Positions 52,500-61,379 of a stretch of DNA of 64,000 nt are shown here, one piece after another. Both the position numbers and the translations under genes were made by a program. The stretch's first letter is position 1, and each line of letters starts with the position of its first letter. Origin of the DNA: Streptomyces coffeae (GTDB lineage Bacteria; Actinomycetota; Actinomycetes; Streptomycetales; Streptomycetaceae); NCBI RefSeq assembly GCF_016741875.1, contig NZ_JAERRF010000015.1:62001-126000 (forward strand), read 5' to 3'. The notes under the pieces were generated by a model. It saw nothing but the letters and a program-made list of their open reading frames with translations, did no database searches and was not told the DNA's origin.

Positions 52500-53665
52500 C
52501 GGCCCGCCCCCGCCACACTCGGGTTTCCCGCGCCGGTGTCCGTGCCGGTGGCGGGGCGCGGGTTGGTGACGGTGCGGCAGCGGGTCCAGCGGGTGACCAC
52601 CGCCTGACCGGCGTGGGTGATCTCGTCCGGCTCGTCGGCCGGTTCGTGGCCGAGCAGCCGGTGGGTGCGGCAGTAGTCGTCGTCGAAGACGGTGGAGACG
52701 TAGCGGTGCGGGCCGTCGGGGAAGACGGCTGCGATGCGGTCCTCGGCCGGGGATGTACGGGTGATGAAGCGGGCGACCAGGGCGACCGCGCCCACGCTCC
52801 AGCCGCCGGTGGCATACCGGGTGCGGGCCAGGGCGCGGGCGGCCCACACGGCCTCGGGGGCTGCCACCCAGTGCACCTCGTCGAACATCTCGTACGCGAT
52901 GTTCTGCGGGTAGATGGATGAGCCCAGGCCGCGCATCAGCCGGACCCCGGCGGGCTGCCCGAAGATGGTCGAGGCGCAGGTGTCCACGCCCACCACCCGC
53001 AGCGCGGGGAAGAACGTGCGCAGGACGCGGCCGATGCCCGCGGAGTGGCCGCCGGTGCCGACCGAGACGACCAAGGTGTCGATCCGGCCGAGCTGGGCGA
53101 CCAGTTCGTGGGCGAGAGACCGGTAGGCGGCCACGTTGTCGGGGTTGTGGTACTGATCCGGACACCACGCGTCCGGGTGTGCGGTCAGCAGCTCGGCCAC
53201 CTTCTCCCGGCGGGCCTGCTGCCAACCCCCTTCCGGGTGCGGGGTGGTGACGGTGTGGACCTCGGCGCCATAGGCGCGCAGCAGCCCGGTGACCTGTGCT
53301 TCCATCCCGGGGTCGGTGACCAGCGAGACGGGATGGCCGAAGGTGATCCCGGCCAGGGCCAGGCCCAGGCCCAGGGTGCCGGAGGTGGACTCCACGATCC
53401 GGGCGCCGGGCAGCAGCGCCCCGCGCTCGCGGGCGGCGGCCACCATGTACAGGGCGGTGCGGTCCTTGATACCGCCGGGGTTGTGGCCCTCCAGCTTGGC
53501 CCAGAACCCGCGCCCGGCCGTGGTGAACGGCTCGCCCACCCACAGCACGGGCGTATCACCGACCAGAGCGGCCGGTGTGGCGGCCGACCGCGCGGAGGCG
53601 GCCAGCAGCTGGGCAGGAGAGGAAGGAACAGCTTCAAGAACGGATGACAGGTGATGGTGGTTCAT
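52496..53665 (-). CDS. PLP-dependent cysteine synthase family protein (SbnA/CysK-like)
   Basis: A 389-residue fold-type II PLP enzyme. The Schiff-base Lys is in HNPGGIKDRTA (about 67). The substrate loop is ESTSGTLGLGLA (about 92-103), and the phosphate-binding glycine loop SVGTGGHSAGIG is near 207-218. A C-terminal extension of about 60 residues is beyond the normal CysK end. It could act as a cysteine or O-phosphoserine-type synthase, or like SbnA make a diaminopropionate precursor. The downstream coupled MFS gene supports a dedicated small-molecule product. It lies 2.7 kb from the NIS siderophore operon. Confidence 0.88.
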   Translation of the reverse strand: MNHHHLSSVLEAVPSSPAQLLAASARSAATPAALVGDTPVLWVGEPFTTAGRGFWAKLEGHNPGGIKDRTALYMVAAARERGALLPGARIVESTSGTLGLGLALAGITFGHPVSLVTDPGMEAQVTGLLRAYGAEVHTVTTPHPEGGWQQARREKVAELLTAHPDAWCPDQYHNPDNVAAYRSLAHELVAQLGRIDTLVVSVGTGGHSAGIGRVLRTFFPALRVVGVDTCASTIFGQPAGVRLMRGLGSSIYPQNIAYEMFDEVHWVAAPEAVWAARALARTRYATGGWSVGAVALVARFITRTSPAEDRIAAVFPDGPHRYVSTVFDDDYCRTHRLLGHEPADEPDEITHAGQAVVTRWTRCRTVTNPRPATGTDTGAGNPSVAGAGR

Positions 53666-53795
53666 CGTGACGGCTCTCCCACCGCCGTTGCACGGCAGCC
53701 AGCCGGAACAGCGGTGTTCAGGTCGGGGGTGGCAGAACACAGCTCGTCCCGCCGCGCCGCACGCCTGATCGTGGCGCACGGTGCGACGGGCCCTG

Positions 53796-54221
53796 TCAGT
53801 TCCGCCAGACCTGTAACGCCGCCCGCTCTCCACCGCTGGAGTGCGCCGCTTCCGGCACCGGCGGCCCCCGCACCGGCGGCACACGCGGTACGGCACCGAC
53901 GGCCGGCAACAGGGGCTGGGAAAGCGGCCCCTTGGCCCCGTCGGCCTGCCCCAGCGCCGGCTCGTCAACACCGGTGCACTGCTGGGGCTCGTGATGCCGA
54001 CTGTCGCATGAATCCGACCACGCCATGACCTGCCTCGTGGCCTCGTGCGGCCCGGTGGGCGAAGCCATGCCCGCGGCCGTGAGGGTGGTGTCGGTCCGCC
54101 AGGAGGCGCCGGCCAGTGAGCCGTGGGAGCAGCCCACGACATGCATCAATGCGACGAGCACCAGAGCGAGCCATGGCCCCCGCGCCACAGCCCGTCGTGT
54201 CCTCGACACCGCACTGATCAT
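53796..54221 (-). CDS. Small secreted/membrane protein, DUF6153-like (uncertain)
   Basis: About 141 residues from ATG 54221; GTG 54242 is an alternative. It has one hydrophobic helix (PWLALVLVALMHVVG) followed by a Cys/His-containing stretch (SDSCDSRHHEPQQCTG) and a C-terminal PPVRGPPVP...ALQVWRN. The layout resembles DUF6153 proteins, which have a short helix, an H/C cluster and a terminal LxxLQLLR-type end. Function is unknown. It is 130 bp upstream of the cysteine-synthase-like gene, same strand. Confidence 0.5.
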   Translation of the reverse strand: MISAVSRTRRAVARGPWLALVLVALMHVVGCSHGSLAGASWRTDTTLTAAGMASPTGPHEATRQVMAWSDSCDSRHHEPQQCTGVDEPALGQADGAKGPLSQPLLPAVGAVPRVPPVRGPPVPEAAHSSGGERAALQVWRN

Positions 54222-54322
54222 CACCAACACAAAGTAAACCAAGGCTACGTAAAGTTCTTGTCAGCCCCCCGCTTCGGGCACCGGACCACCCTTACGCCGG
54301 AGGGGTCTCGGCCAGTGTCAGG

Positions 54323-54354
54323 CGCCGTACTGCTCAACCGGCTGAGCGAGGCCC
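54323..54354. repeat. 32-bp direct repeat, copy 2 (intergenic)
   Basis: Identical to 50666-50697. It sits between the Uma2 stop (54361) and the DUF6153-like gene, as an isolated piece of XRE coding sequence (VLLNRLSEA), hence a recombination scar. Confidence 0.9.
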
Positions 54355-54360
54355 CGGGCC

Positions 54361-54942
54361 TCAGCGCACCCAGCCCTTGAGCGGTTCGGTGTCGAGGGTG
54401 ACCCCGACCGGGGCGGGCAGCGTGACCGTCTTGCCGAACGGCACGGTCTTGGTGCTCTCGTACCGGACGCCGTCGGGCTCGCTGAAGACTGTCACCTCGC
54501 CAGCCTCCCGGTCGATCAGCAGATAGACCGGGATGCCGGTCTCGGCGTAGGCGCGGGGCTTCTCCACGCGGTCGCGGCGGTCTGTGTCCCAGGCGTAGGA
54601 GGTGACCTCCACGACCATGAGCACGGCTTCGGCATCGACCCACTCACCCTGGCCGACAAACGCGTCGCTGTGGGCGAGGGTCCCGTCCGGGCGGGCGTGG
54701 CCATTGCGGTGCGTCTCCACCTTCAGCCCCTGGTCGTGCAACCACAGGTCGGGATTGGCCTGGATGCAGATCCGCGCCAGCCACTGAATGATCCGGCCGT
54801 GGTCACCATCCGGCACCGGCGTTACCCCGATCTTTCCGTTGATGAACTCCCACCGCACCCCCTCCGCCACGCGGGCCGCGAGCCGCGCGTACTCCTCGAA
54901 CTCCTCCGGCAGCATCTGCGGACGGTCGTGGGTCGCGGCCAT
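54361..54942 (-). CDS. Uma2 family endonuclease-like protein (DUF820)
   Basis: A 193-residue PD-(D/E)XK-fold protein. It has the GxxxG-like opening, the acidic residue in ARPDGTLAHSDAF (about 96-108) and MVVEVTSYAWDTDRRDRVEK with Glu near 123 and Lys near 138, followed by AYAETGIPVYLLIDRE. Uma2/DUF820 proteins are numerous in Streptomyces and mostly without known function. It neighbours the second small-protein/XRE module. Confidence 0.88.
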   Translation of the reverse strand: MAATHDRPQMLPEEFEEYARLAARVAEGVRWEFINGKIGVTPVPDGDHGRIIQWLARICIQANPDLWLHDQGLKVETHRNGHARPDGTLAHSDAFVGQGEWVDAEAVLMVVEVTSYAWDTDRRDRVEKPRAYAETGIPVYLLIDREAGEVTVFSEPDGVRYESTKTVPFGKTVTLPAPVGVTLDTEPLKGWVR

Positions 54943-55031
54943 AACCGGGGCCTCCCTCGGGTGTGCAGGCGCTTTACAACGTAGCTGGTACCGGCTGTCC
55001 GGGCAGGTCACGCCGGGGCTGACCGCGCCGG

Positions 55032-55199
55032 TCACCGGGACCACCGGTCCGCACCGTCGCGGTGGCGAGGGCACCGGCACGGCGGGAACTGACTGGACTG
55101 CAACGGCGCGAGCTTGTCCTCAGCCATGACAATCACTCGGCCCAGCTCCTGCGTGACGGTTGCGCCGTCCGGGGATACGCGGTAGACGCGCATCGTCAT
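55032..55199 (-). CDS. Small Cys-rich protein, MRVY...FPPCxCPRH family (copy 2)
   Basis: A 55-residue protein: MTMRVYRVSPDGATVTQELG, then RVIVMAEDKLAPL and QFPPCRCPRHRDGADRWSR. It aligns end to end with the protein at 20962-21132, sharing MTMRVY.V, GRV.V, PPC.CPR and the length. Here the last cysteine is His. It is divergent from an XRE regulator with a 156-bp gap, as in copy 1. Function unknown. Confidence 0.72.
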   Translation of the reverse strand: MTMRVYRVSPDGATVTQELGRVIVMAEDKLAPLQSSQFPPCRCPRHRDGADRWSR

Positions 55200-55355
55200 G
55201 CGTGGACGGACCGGTTCCGCATCCTTGCCCTGGAACACGTCGAGCTGCCTCCCTGATCAATTACGTTGAGTGCACACAGCGTTGCGTTCTGGCACGTAGG
55301 CTGAAAAGAGGCGACCCGTCCCAGCCAAGATCGCGGGACGAGAGGGGATGGACCG

Positions 55356-56204
55356 ATGACGTTCCAGCCACGCGAACTCTTTCCGGACCGTTCGGCCCGT
55401 GACCTCTTCGGCGCGGAGATCCGGCGTCACCGCGAGAAGGCGGACATGTCGTTACGACGGCTGTCCGAGGTGCTGAACTACAGCAAGTCGCATCTGGCGC
55501 GGATCGAGGCGGCGGAGTCGCTGCCGTACGACGACCTTCCGGCGAAGCTGGACGCGTGCTTCGGAACGGACGGGATGTTCGCCCGGATCTACGCGCTGGC
55601 GAAGAACGAGCCGTATCCGTCAAAGCTGCGCCGGATGGTGGAGGTTGAGCGGCGTGCCGTGGCCGTTGAGGAGTACGCCTGCGCGACGATTCCCGGTCTG
55701 CTCCAGACCCCCGAACTCGCGAAGGAGTCGCTGCGCATTGGCAATCGGTTCGCCCCGGACGCCGAAATCGAGGAGTGGACGAACGTCCGCATCGACCGAC
55801 AGACGCGGCTGAATGAGTCTCGACCGCCGCACTGCTGGTTCATCGTGGACGAGGCGGCATTGCGCCGCGCGGCGGGTGGACCTGAGGTGATGCGCCGCCA
55901 GATGGCGTCCCTCCTTGAGCACGGGACACAGCCATACGTAACCATTCAGGTTCTGCCCTTCCGCGCGGGACAGCACGTGGAGGCGGGCAGTTCGCTGATT
56001 CTCTTCACGCTGCCGGACGCGCTGACACTGGCCTACGAAGAAGGCAGCCGTTTCGGGACGATCATCGAGGACCAGGAGCAGGTCGCAGTGCGCCGAAAGA
56101 ACTACGATCTGCTCAGGGCCATGGCCCTCTCGCCCCGGGACTCCGAGGCGATGATCCGAGCCGTGATGGAGGACTGGACCTCATGGGAACCGCCCCAGAT
56201 CTGA
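55356..56204 (+). CDS. XRE family regulator with DUF5753
   Basis: A 282-residue regulator. HTH about residues 19-75 (FGAEIRRHREKADMSLRRLS and LNYSKSHLARIEAAES). The rest is DUF5753 (EYACATIPGLLQTPELAKES, then VDEAALRRAAGGPEVM and TIQVLPFRAGQH), the standard actinobacterial layout. The stop overlaps the next start by 22 bp. With DUF397 these pairs behave as developmental/antibiotic switches (WhiJ-like) or toxin-antitoxin-like systems. Confidence 0.93.
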   Translation: MTFQPRELFPDRSARDLFGAEIRRHREKADMSLRRLSEVLNYSKSHLARIEAAESLPYDDLPAKLDACFGTDGMFARIYALAKNEPYPSKLRRMVEVERRAVAVEEYACATIPGLLQTPELAKESLRIGNRFAPDAEIEEWTNVRIDRQTRLNESRPPHCWFIVDEAALRRAAGGPEVMRRQMASLLEHGTQPYVTIQVLPFRAGQHVEAGSSLILFTLPDALTLAYEEGSRFGTIIEDQEQVAVRRKNYDLLRAMALSPRDSEAMIRAVMEDWTSWEPPQI

Positions 56205-56395
56205 GAACCGCTTCGTGGCATAAGAGCAGCTACAGCAGCAACGGGGGCGGCGCTTGCGTCGAGGTCGCCGACAACCTCCCCGGAGTCGTCCCCGTCCGCG
56301 ACTCGAAACGGCCCGACGGCCCGGCCCTCGTCTTCTCCAGGGACGCCTGGTCGGCCTTCATATCCGGCGTCGCAACGCACCGCCTCCCCGGATGA
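56183..56395 (+). CDS. DUF397 domain-containing protein
   Basis: A 70-residue DUF397 protein: AsWHKSSYSSNGGGACVEVA type core (here TASWHKSSYSSNGGGACVEV) and VPVRDSKRPDGPALVFSRDA, ending WSAFISGV. It overlaps the upstream XRE gene by 22 bp in a different frame, so expression is coupled. DUF397 proteins are the usual small partner of DUF5753 regulators. Confidence 0.95.
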   Translation: MGTAPDLRTASWHKSSYSSNGGGACVEVADNLPGVVPVRDSKRPDGPALVFSRDAWSAFISGVATHRLPG

Positions 56396-56410
56396 CGAGG
56401 GCCTGACCGC

Positions 56411-57601
56411 TCAACCACCCAGGTAGTGGAAGCCCGGATGCGGGTGCATCAGGAAGTCATGGTGCGAGATGTTCCAGGCGTAGGCACCGGCGAGGGCGAA
56501 GGCGATCCGGTCGCCCACCCGTAGGGCGTCCACCGGCACCCGCCGGGCCAGGACGTCCTTCGGGGTGCACAGTTGGCCGACCACCGTAATCTTCTCCCCC
56601 GTCACGGCGGGGCGCGGCCACGGGCGGTCCCAGTGGTCGGCGGGCAGCACCCGGAAGGGCTGGTCGTGCTGTTTTGTGGCCGGGGTGCGCAGGTGGTGGG
56701 TGCCGCCGCGCAGCACCGCGAACGCCTCGCCGCCGCTGTGCTTGAGGTCCAGCACCTCGGTGACGTACCAGCCGCAGTAGACCGTCAGTGATCGGCCCGG
56801 TTCGATCCGCAGGGTGAGTCCGGGGTGGCGGCGGGACACTTCGGACAGGCCCGCCCCGTACGCGGCCCAGTCGAAGCGCTCCTCGGGGCGGGTGTAGTCG
56901 ACGCCCATGCCGCCGCCGACGTTCACCTCGGTGAGCCCCAGGGCGTGCCGGTCGGACAGCTCCTGTGCCCAGGCGGCGATCCGTCCGGCCACACTCACCT
57001 GAGCCTGGGCGTCGAGTCCGCTGGCGAGATGGGCGTGGATCCCGCGCAGCCGCAGCGGGCCGCCGTCCGCCGTGAAGTGGCCGAGACAGCGCTCGACCTG
57101 GTCCGGGTCGAGACCGAACGGGCTGGGACGCCCGCCCATGGCGAGCGCCGCGCCACCCAACTCCCCCTCACCCAGCGGAAGGTTGACGCGGAGCAGCACC
57201 TCGGCCGTGAGACCCCCGGCCCCGGCGATCTCGCCCAGCAGCCGCAGTTCGTGCTCGCTCTCGACGTGGAAACGCTCCACACCCAGCTTCAGCGCGCGCC
57301 GCAGTTCGGTTTCGGTCTTGCCCGGCCCGCCGAAGGCCAGCGGCCGTCCGGGCACGGCGTCGCGGACATGTTCCAGTTCACCGCCGGAGGCGACTTCGTA
57401 GCCGGTGACGTACGGGGCCAGGGCCGCCAGAACGCGCGGCGCGGGGTTGGCCTTGGCCGCGTAGTACAGCTCGACGGCGGGCGGCAGGGCCTCGCGTACG
57501 GCCCGCGCATGGGCGGCGAGCGCGGTCAGGTCGTAGACGTAGGCGGGCAGGTCGTCGCCGCTGAGGGCGGTGGCGCGGTCGGTGACGGATGGGGTGATCA
57601 T
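56411..57601 (-). CDS. Type III PLP-dependent decarboxylase of siderophore operon (SbnH-like)
   Basis: A 396-residue alanine-racemase-fold decarboxylase. The PLP lysine is in YYAAKANPAP (about 49). EVASGGELEHV near 74-84, VNVGGGMGVDY near 228-238 and the EPGRSLT phosphate-binding motif near 268-274 follow. It most resembles diaminopimelate/ornithine-type decarboxylases embedded in siderophore clusters (SbnH). It should produce a diamine or decarboxylate a citryl-amino acid intermediate. Last gene of a four-gene operon; its ATG overlaps the preceding stop (ATGA). Confidence 0.92.
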   Translation of the reverse strand: MITPSVTDRATALSGDDLPAYVYDLTALAAHARAVREALPPAVELYYAAKANPAPRVLAALAPYVTGYEVASGGELEHVRDAVPGRPLAFGGPGKTETELRRALKLGVERFHVESEHELRLLGEIAGAGGLTAEVLLRVNLPLGEGELGGAALAMGGRPSPFGLDPDQVERCLGHFTADGGPLRLRGIHAHLASGLDAQAQVSVAGRIAAWAQELSDRHALGLTEVNVGGGMGVDYTRPEERFDWAAYGAGLSEVSRRHPGLTLRIEPGRSLTVYCGWYVTEVLDLKHSGGEAFAVLRGGTHHLRTPATKQHDQPFRVLPADHWDRPWPRPAVTGEKITVVGQLCTPKDVLARRVPVDALRVGDRIAFALAGAYAWNISHHDFLMHPHPGFHYLGG

Positions 57602-59433
57602 CGGCTGCTCCCGGGAGAGATGACGTGGGCCGCCTCGGACAGCAGGGCGGAGGCGAGCGGACTGGCGATGCGGACGTAGCCCGCCTCGCGGTCGGCCTTC
57701 CGGGCCCAGCGGGTGAGGAGGTTGGCCTTGGCGGGCAGCGGCACGCCCGCGACGAGGGCGCGCAGCGGGGGCGGATCGTCATGGGCGGCGGAGCGTTCGC
57801 ACAGCACCTGCCGGACCGCCGACCACAGGGCGGGTTCCAGCCGCGGATGCCGGTCGGCGAGGGCGGCGACCATCTCGGCGACATGGTTGACCAGCAGGCA
57901 GTACACCACCCGGTCCCAGCCGCGCTCGCGCTCGTACGTCATGGGGCGGGCGACGGCGACGGGCAGCGCGGCGAGAGCCGCCGCGTGGTGGTCGGGCAGC
58001 AGCTTGGTGCCCTCCAGGTCGCGGAAGAGCACCTGTCGCGGGGTGCCGGAGGCGTCGACGCCGATGACCACGTTCTGGAGGTGGGGCTCCAGGACCACGC
58101 CGTGGTCGAAGTAGGCGGCCAGCACGGGCGGGACGAGCAGTCCGAGATACGCCTCCCACCAGGCCAGCGCATGATCGGGCCCGGCCCCGGCGAGCAGCCG
58201 GGAGACCTGGGCGCCGCCGGTCGGGTACTCATCGGCGACGGCCGCCGCCAGCAGCCCGGTCAGCCCCGGCCGCAGCCGGGCGGTCAGCCCCTCGCGGACG
58301 ATCACGCCGAAGCCCTCGGCGAGTTCGCGGTGGCCGAGGTCGAGGGTGCGGTAGCCGGGTTCGCGCAGCAGCTCGCTGCCGGGGAAGCGGACGGCGAGGT
58401 CGGCCGCGACCGGCTCCAGCAGCCGGGTCAGCGCGACGGCGCCGGACAGTTCGTAGTCGGCGTTCTTGCGCAGGCAGTTGGTGATCCGCACGTTCAGGCT
58501 GAACTTGAGGAAGTCCCTGCCGTCGTAGAGGGTCCGCACCGACGCGGTCGGCGCGAAGTCCTGCCCGCCGGGGCCGAGGTCGAGCACATCACCGCGGCCC
58601 AGCGCCGCCCGCAGCGCCCGGTGGTCGCGCAGCATGGCGTACTGCCAGGGGTGGGCGGGCAGCAGCCGGTAGCCGTCGGGCACCGGCCGCTGCCGGTCGA
58701 GGGCGGCGAGCGCCCCGGGGGACGCGGACTCCTCGCGGACGAACTCCTCGCGCACGGCGAGGTGGTGCAGAGGGAAGCGGGCCCCGGCCTCGGGGGCGAA
58801 CAGCGACCAGGAATCGGCGCTGCCGGTGCGGGCCTTGGGGGTGGGGTGGAAGCGGTGGCCGAAGAACAGCGACTGCTCGGAGGCCAGATACGCATCGTCC
58901 GCCGGGGCCGGGGCGGTGGCCTTCTCCCGCTCCTCCAGGGCCGCCGTCATCCCCGCGTGGCTGGAGGCGACCTGGTCCAGGAACTCGTCGTTGCGCACCC
59001 CGGTACGCAGATGCAGTTCCCGGTGGATGAGCTCGGCGAGGTCGCGCCAGGTGACCTCGGTCCAGGTGCCGTCGCGCCGTTCGCTGACCGGTCCGGTGAA
59101 CCGGTGTGCCCCGATGAGCGACGTACGGCGCAGTCCGACGCGCAGCAGCACCCCACAGCGCGGCAGCCGCAGCCGCAGCCGGCCATCGGTGACGACGGTC
59201 TGGTGCTCCGGACCGGACACCTCGCGGAGCAGGCAGTTGAGGAGCGTGTGGGCGGCCACCTCGTCGGCGGAGGCCACGGCGGTGGTCACAGCGGTGGCGA
59301 CGGTGGACGGGGAGGAGGGTGAGGGCATCGGGCGGCTCCAGCGGGTGCGGAGGGGGGTGGCGGGAGGCGTGGTAGCGGCGGGGCGGGATACGGACCTGGT
59401 GGGTAGACCAGCCGGCGGCTCGGTGGTCGTCAT
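57598..59433 (-). CDS. IucA/IucC family NIS siderophore synthetase 2
   Basis: A 611-residue NIS synthetase. NIS enzymes adenylate a carboxylate of citrate or another acid and join it to an amine or alcohol. The core HGVVLEPHLQNVVIG near 433-447 and LFRDLEGTKLLPDH near 461-474 hold the ATP/Mg residues. The FhuF-like C-terminal part follows. The conserved region begins after a roughly 38-residue Pro/Ser/Thr-rich leader, so the start might be MPSPSS.. further in. ATG 59433 overlaps the previous stop. It differs from its sister by RDLEG versus KDHDG, suggesting different substrates. Confidence 0.93.
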   Translation of the reverse strand: MTTTEPPAGLPTRSVSRPAATTPPATPLRTRWSRPMPSPSSPSTVATAVTTAVASADEVAAHTLLNCLLREVSGPEHQTVVTDGRLRLRLPRCGVLLRVGLRRTSLIGAHRFTGPVSERRDGTWTEVTWRDLAELIHRELHLRTGVRNDEFLDQVASSHAGMTAALEEREKATAPAPADDAYLASEQSLFFGHRFHPTPKARTGSADSWSLFAPEAGARFPLHHLAVREEFVREESASPGALAALDRQRPVPDGYRLLPAHPWQYAMLRDHRALRAALGRGDVLDLGPGGQDFAPTASVRTLYDGRDFLKFSLNVRITNCLRKNADYELSGAVALTRLLEPVAADLAVRFPGSELLREPGYRTLDLGHRELAEGFGVIVREGLTARLRPGLTGLLAAAVADEYPTGGAQVSRLLAGAGPDHALAWWEAYLGLLVPPVLAAYFDHGVVLEPHLQNVVIGVDASGTPRQVLFRDLEGTKLLPDHHAAALAALPVAVARPMTYERERGWDRVVYCLLVNHVAEMVAALADRHPRLEPALWSAVRQVLCERSAAHDDPPPLRALVAGVPLPAKANLLTRWARKADREAGYVRIASPLASALLSEAAHVISPGSSR

Positions 59434-61379
59434 CTGCCGCTCCCCCGCAGCAGGTAGTTGGGCCCGGTGACGTAGTGCTTGTTGATGTCGGCGGCGCCGG
59501 TGCGTTCCTTGGGCAGCAGTGTGCCCGCCGTGACCATCGCCTTGACCGGCAGCCGGGGCGCGTCCAGCAGCCGGGCCCGCAGCAGATCGGCCGTCGCACC
59601 CGGCCGGGTCCCGGCCATCCGGTCGACGGCCTCGGTGAGCCGGTGGCGCAGCTGCCGCAGCAGGGTGTCGAGCGGCGCCCGGCCGAGCGCGGCCAGCTCG
59701 AAGACGAGGGCCGCGGCGCACAGATGGACGGTGATGGTGGTGAACACATCGGTCACCGGCCCGTCCCCCGCGGTCAGGATCCTGCGGTCGTCGAACCCGC
59801 ACAGATCGGCGGCGGCGCCCCCGCCGATCATCGCCGCGAGACGTATCGCGTGGACCCGCGGACCGTCATGGTCCTTGATCAGCAGTCGTAGGCGGGGGCC
59901 CGTCGTGCCGTCCTCCAGCACCAGGGAGGTGTTCTGCTGATGGGACTCCAGCGCGATGCCGTGGGCGAAGAGGGTGGTGTGGAAGTCGAACAGCAGCCGG
60001 TAGTAGGTGTCGAGGAGAGCGTGCAGATCGCCGCCGTAGTAGCGGTCGGCGAGCGCGTCCACGACCAGACCGCCGTCCGGTGTCCGGGCGAGCAGCCCGG
60101 CCAGCGGCACGATCCGGGCGTGCTCCAGACCGGGCGGATAGCGGCGTACCAGGGCGGCCAACAGCTCGTGCCCGGCGTGCAGATGGGTGGTCTCGTCGGC
60201 GAGCAGCACGGTGTCGGTGAACCGCGGCTCCCGTGCGATCACCGCCTCCACCAGCCGCTGGGCCACTTCGCCGTCGATCAGCGTGCCCGGTTTGACGGTC
60301 CGCCGGTTGCGCAGCCCCAGGGTGGACGTGGTGAGCGGCAGCTTGAGGTGGACGAGGGGGTCCTGCGCGACGGCTACGGTCCGCATGGAAAGGGTGGGGA
60401 CGACGTCGAGGTGGGTGCGCTCGGCGAGCCGCGCGGAGCCGTCGAGCCCGGTGTCTTGGAGCGCGTCGGCCAGCGGGCGGCCGACGGTGAGCGGGTGGAC
60501 GGGGACGGCCAGATGCGTACGGTCCGCGCCGCGCCCCAGCCCGAGTTCAGCGGGCGTGGGCCACCACCCGGGCAGCCGGGAGGGATCCCCGGTGACCGCC
60601 TCATGGGGCAGCGCGACCCAGCGCAGCGGGAACGTCGGGTGGAACTCGGGCGCATGGGCGCGTAAGGCGACCTCGCCGAAGCCGGAGCGGACGCGGCCGG
60701 TCGGATAGACGGGGTGATCGCGGAAGGCGGCGAGAGTGTCGTAGGCAAGCGACCCGGACATCCCGGCCCAACCGGGGCCGTAACGGGCGGCCAGCCGCTC
60801 GACGACGGCCGGGCGGACGCGGTCGTGCAACCGCGCGGTGGCCAGGGCCTGTTGGCACTCGCCGACGAAGGCGTCGTAGCCCGCCCGGTCCTCGGCCGCG
60901 ACGACCCGCCGCAGCACCCCGAGGACGGCATCGAACCCGGCGATGATCCTGGCGGCGGGGGCGTCGCCGGGGTACGGCCGCACAGCGGCCACCGCGCCGC
61001 CGCCGGACAGCGCGGCCCCCGGTCGCAGAGCCCCCCGTCGCGCGGGATCCGACGCCACGGCGGACAGCCGCGCGACCGCGCGCAACATGCCGTCGCCGCC
61101 CGCCGCGTCCGGCGGGGAGGCGTACTCCAGCCGTACCGGGCGGCGCGCCCGGATCTCGCACTGGAAGCCGTCCTCCTCCACCGGCAGCAGCACGCACTCG
61201 CCGCCCTCCAGCGTGATCCGCAGCCAGTCGCGCCCGTCCGCGCGGCGTACGGTGCGGGCGCGGCTGCGCAGTCCGTACGCGTCCTCGCGGAGCAGGGTGT
61301 CGAGCACCCTTCCGAGAAGCTCCTCTTCGGCCCCGCCGGTGCGGGACCCACATCCGTCGGCCGCCCCGGGCTCGCTCAT
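59430..61379 (-). CDS. IucA/IucC family NIS siderophore synthetase 1
   Basis: A 649-residue NIS synthetase starting at ATG 61379, which overlaps the ATP-grasp stop. The core HGIALESHQQNTSLVLEDG is near 473-491 and LRLLIKDHDGPRVH near 495-508. A basic HPTFPLRWVALPHEAVTG segment near 242-260 corresponds to the citrate/ATP-binding HPxxK-type site. The N-terminal 130 residues are variable. With the second synthetase it would give two condensations on one carboxylate backbone. Confidence 0.93.
   Translation of the reverse strand: MSEPGAADGCGSRTGGAEEELLGRVLDTLLREDAYGLRSRARTVRRADGRDWLRITLEGGECVLLPVEEDGFQCEIRARRPVRLEYASPPDAAGGDGMLRAVARLSAVASDPARRGALRPGAALSGGGAVAAVRPYPGDAPAARIIAGFDAVLGVLRRVVAAEDRAGYDAFVGECQQALATARLHDRVRPAVVERLAARYGPGWAGMSGSLAYDTLAAFRDHPVYPTGRVRSGFGEVALRAHAPEFHPTFPLRWVALPHEAVTGDPSRLPGWWPTPAELGLGRGADRTHLAVPVHPLTVGRPLADALQDTGLDGSARLAERTHLDVVPTLSMRTVAVAQDPLVHLKLPLTTSTLGLRNRRTVKPGTLIDGEVAQRLVEAVIAREPRFTDTVLLADETTHLHAGHELLAALVRRYPPGLEHARIVPLAGLLARTPDGGLVVDALADRYYGGDLHALLDTYYRLLFDFHTTLFAHGIALESHQQNTSLVLEDGTTGPRLRLLIKDHDGPRVHAIRLAAMIGGGAAADLCGFDDRRILTAGDGPVTDVFTTITVHLCAAALVFELAALGRAPLDTLLRQLRHRLTEAVDRMAGTRPGATADLLRARLLDAPRLPVKAMVTAGTLLPKERTGAADINKHYVTGPNYLLRGSGR

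Noticed and set aside
50666..54354. 32-bp repeats as integrase attachment sites
   Set aside because: No recombinase gene in or near the interval, and the repeat lies in coding sequence of an XRE gene; a recombination scar is simpler.
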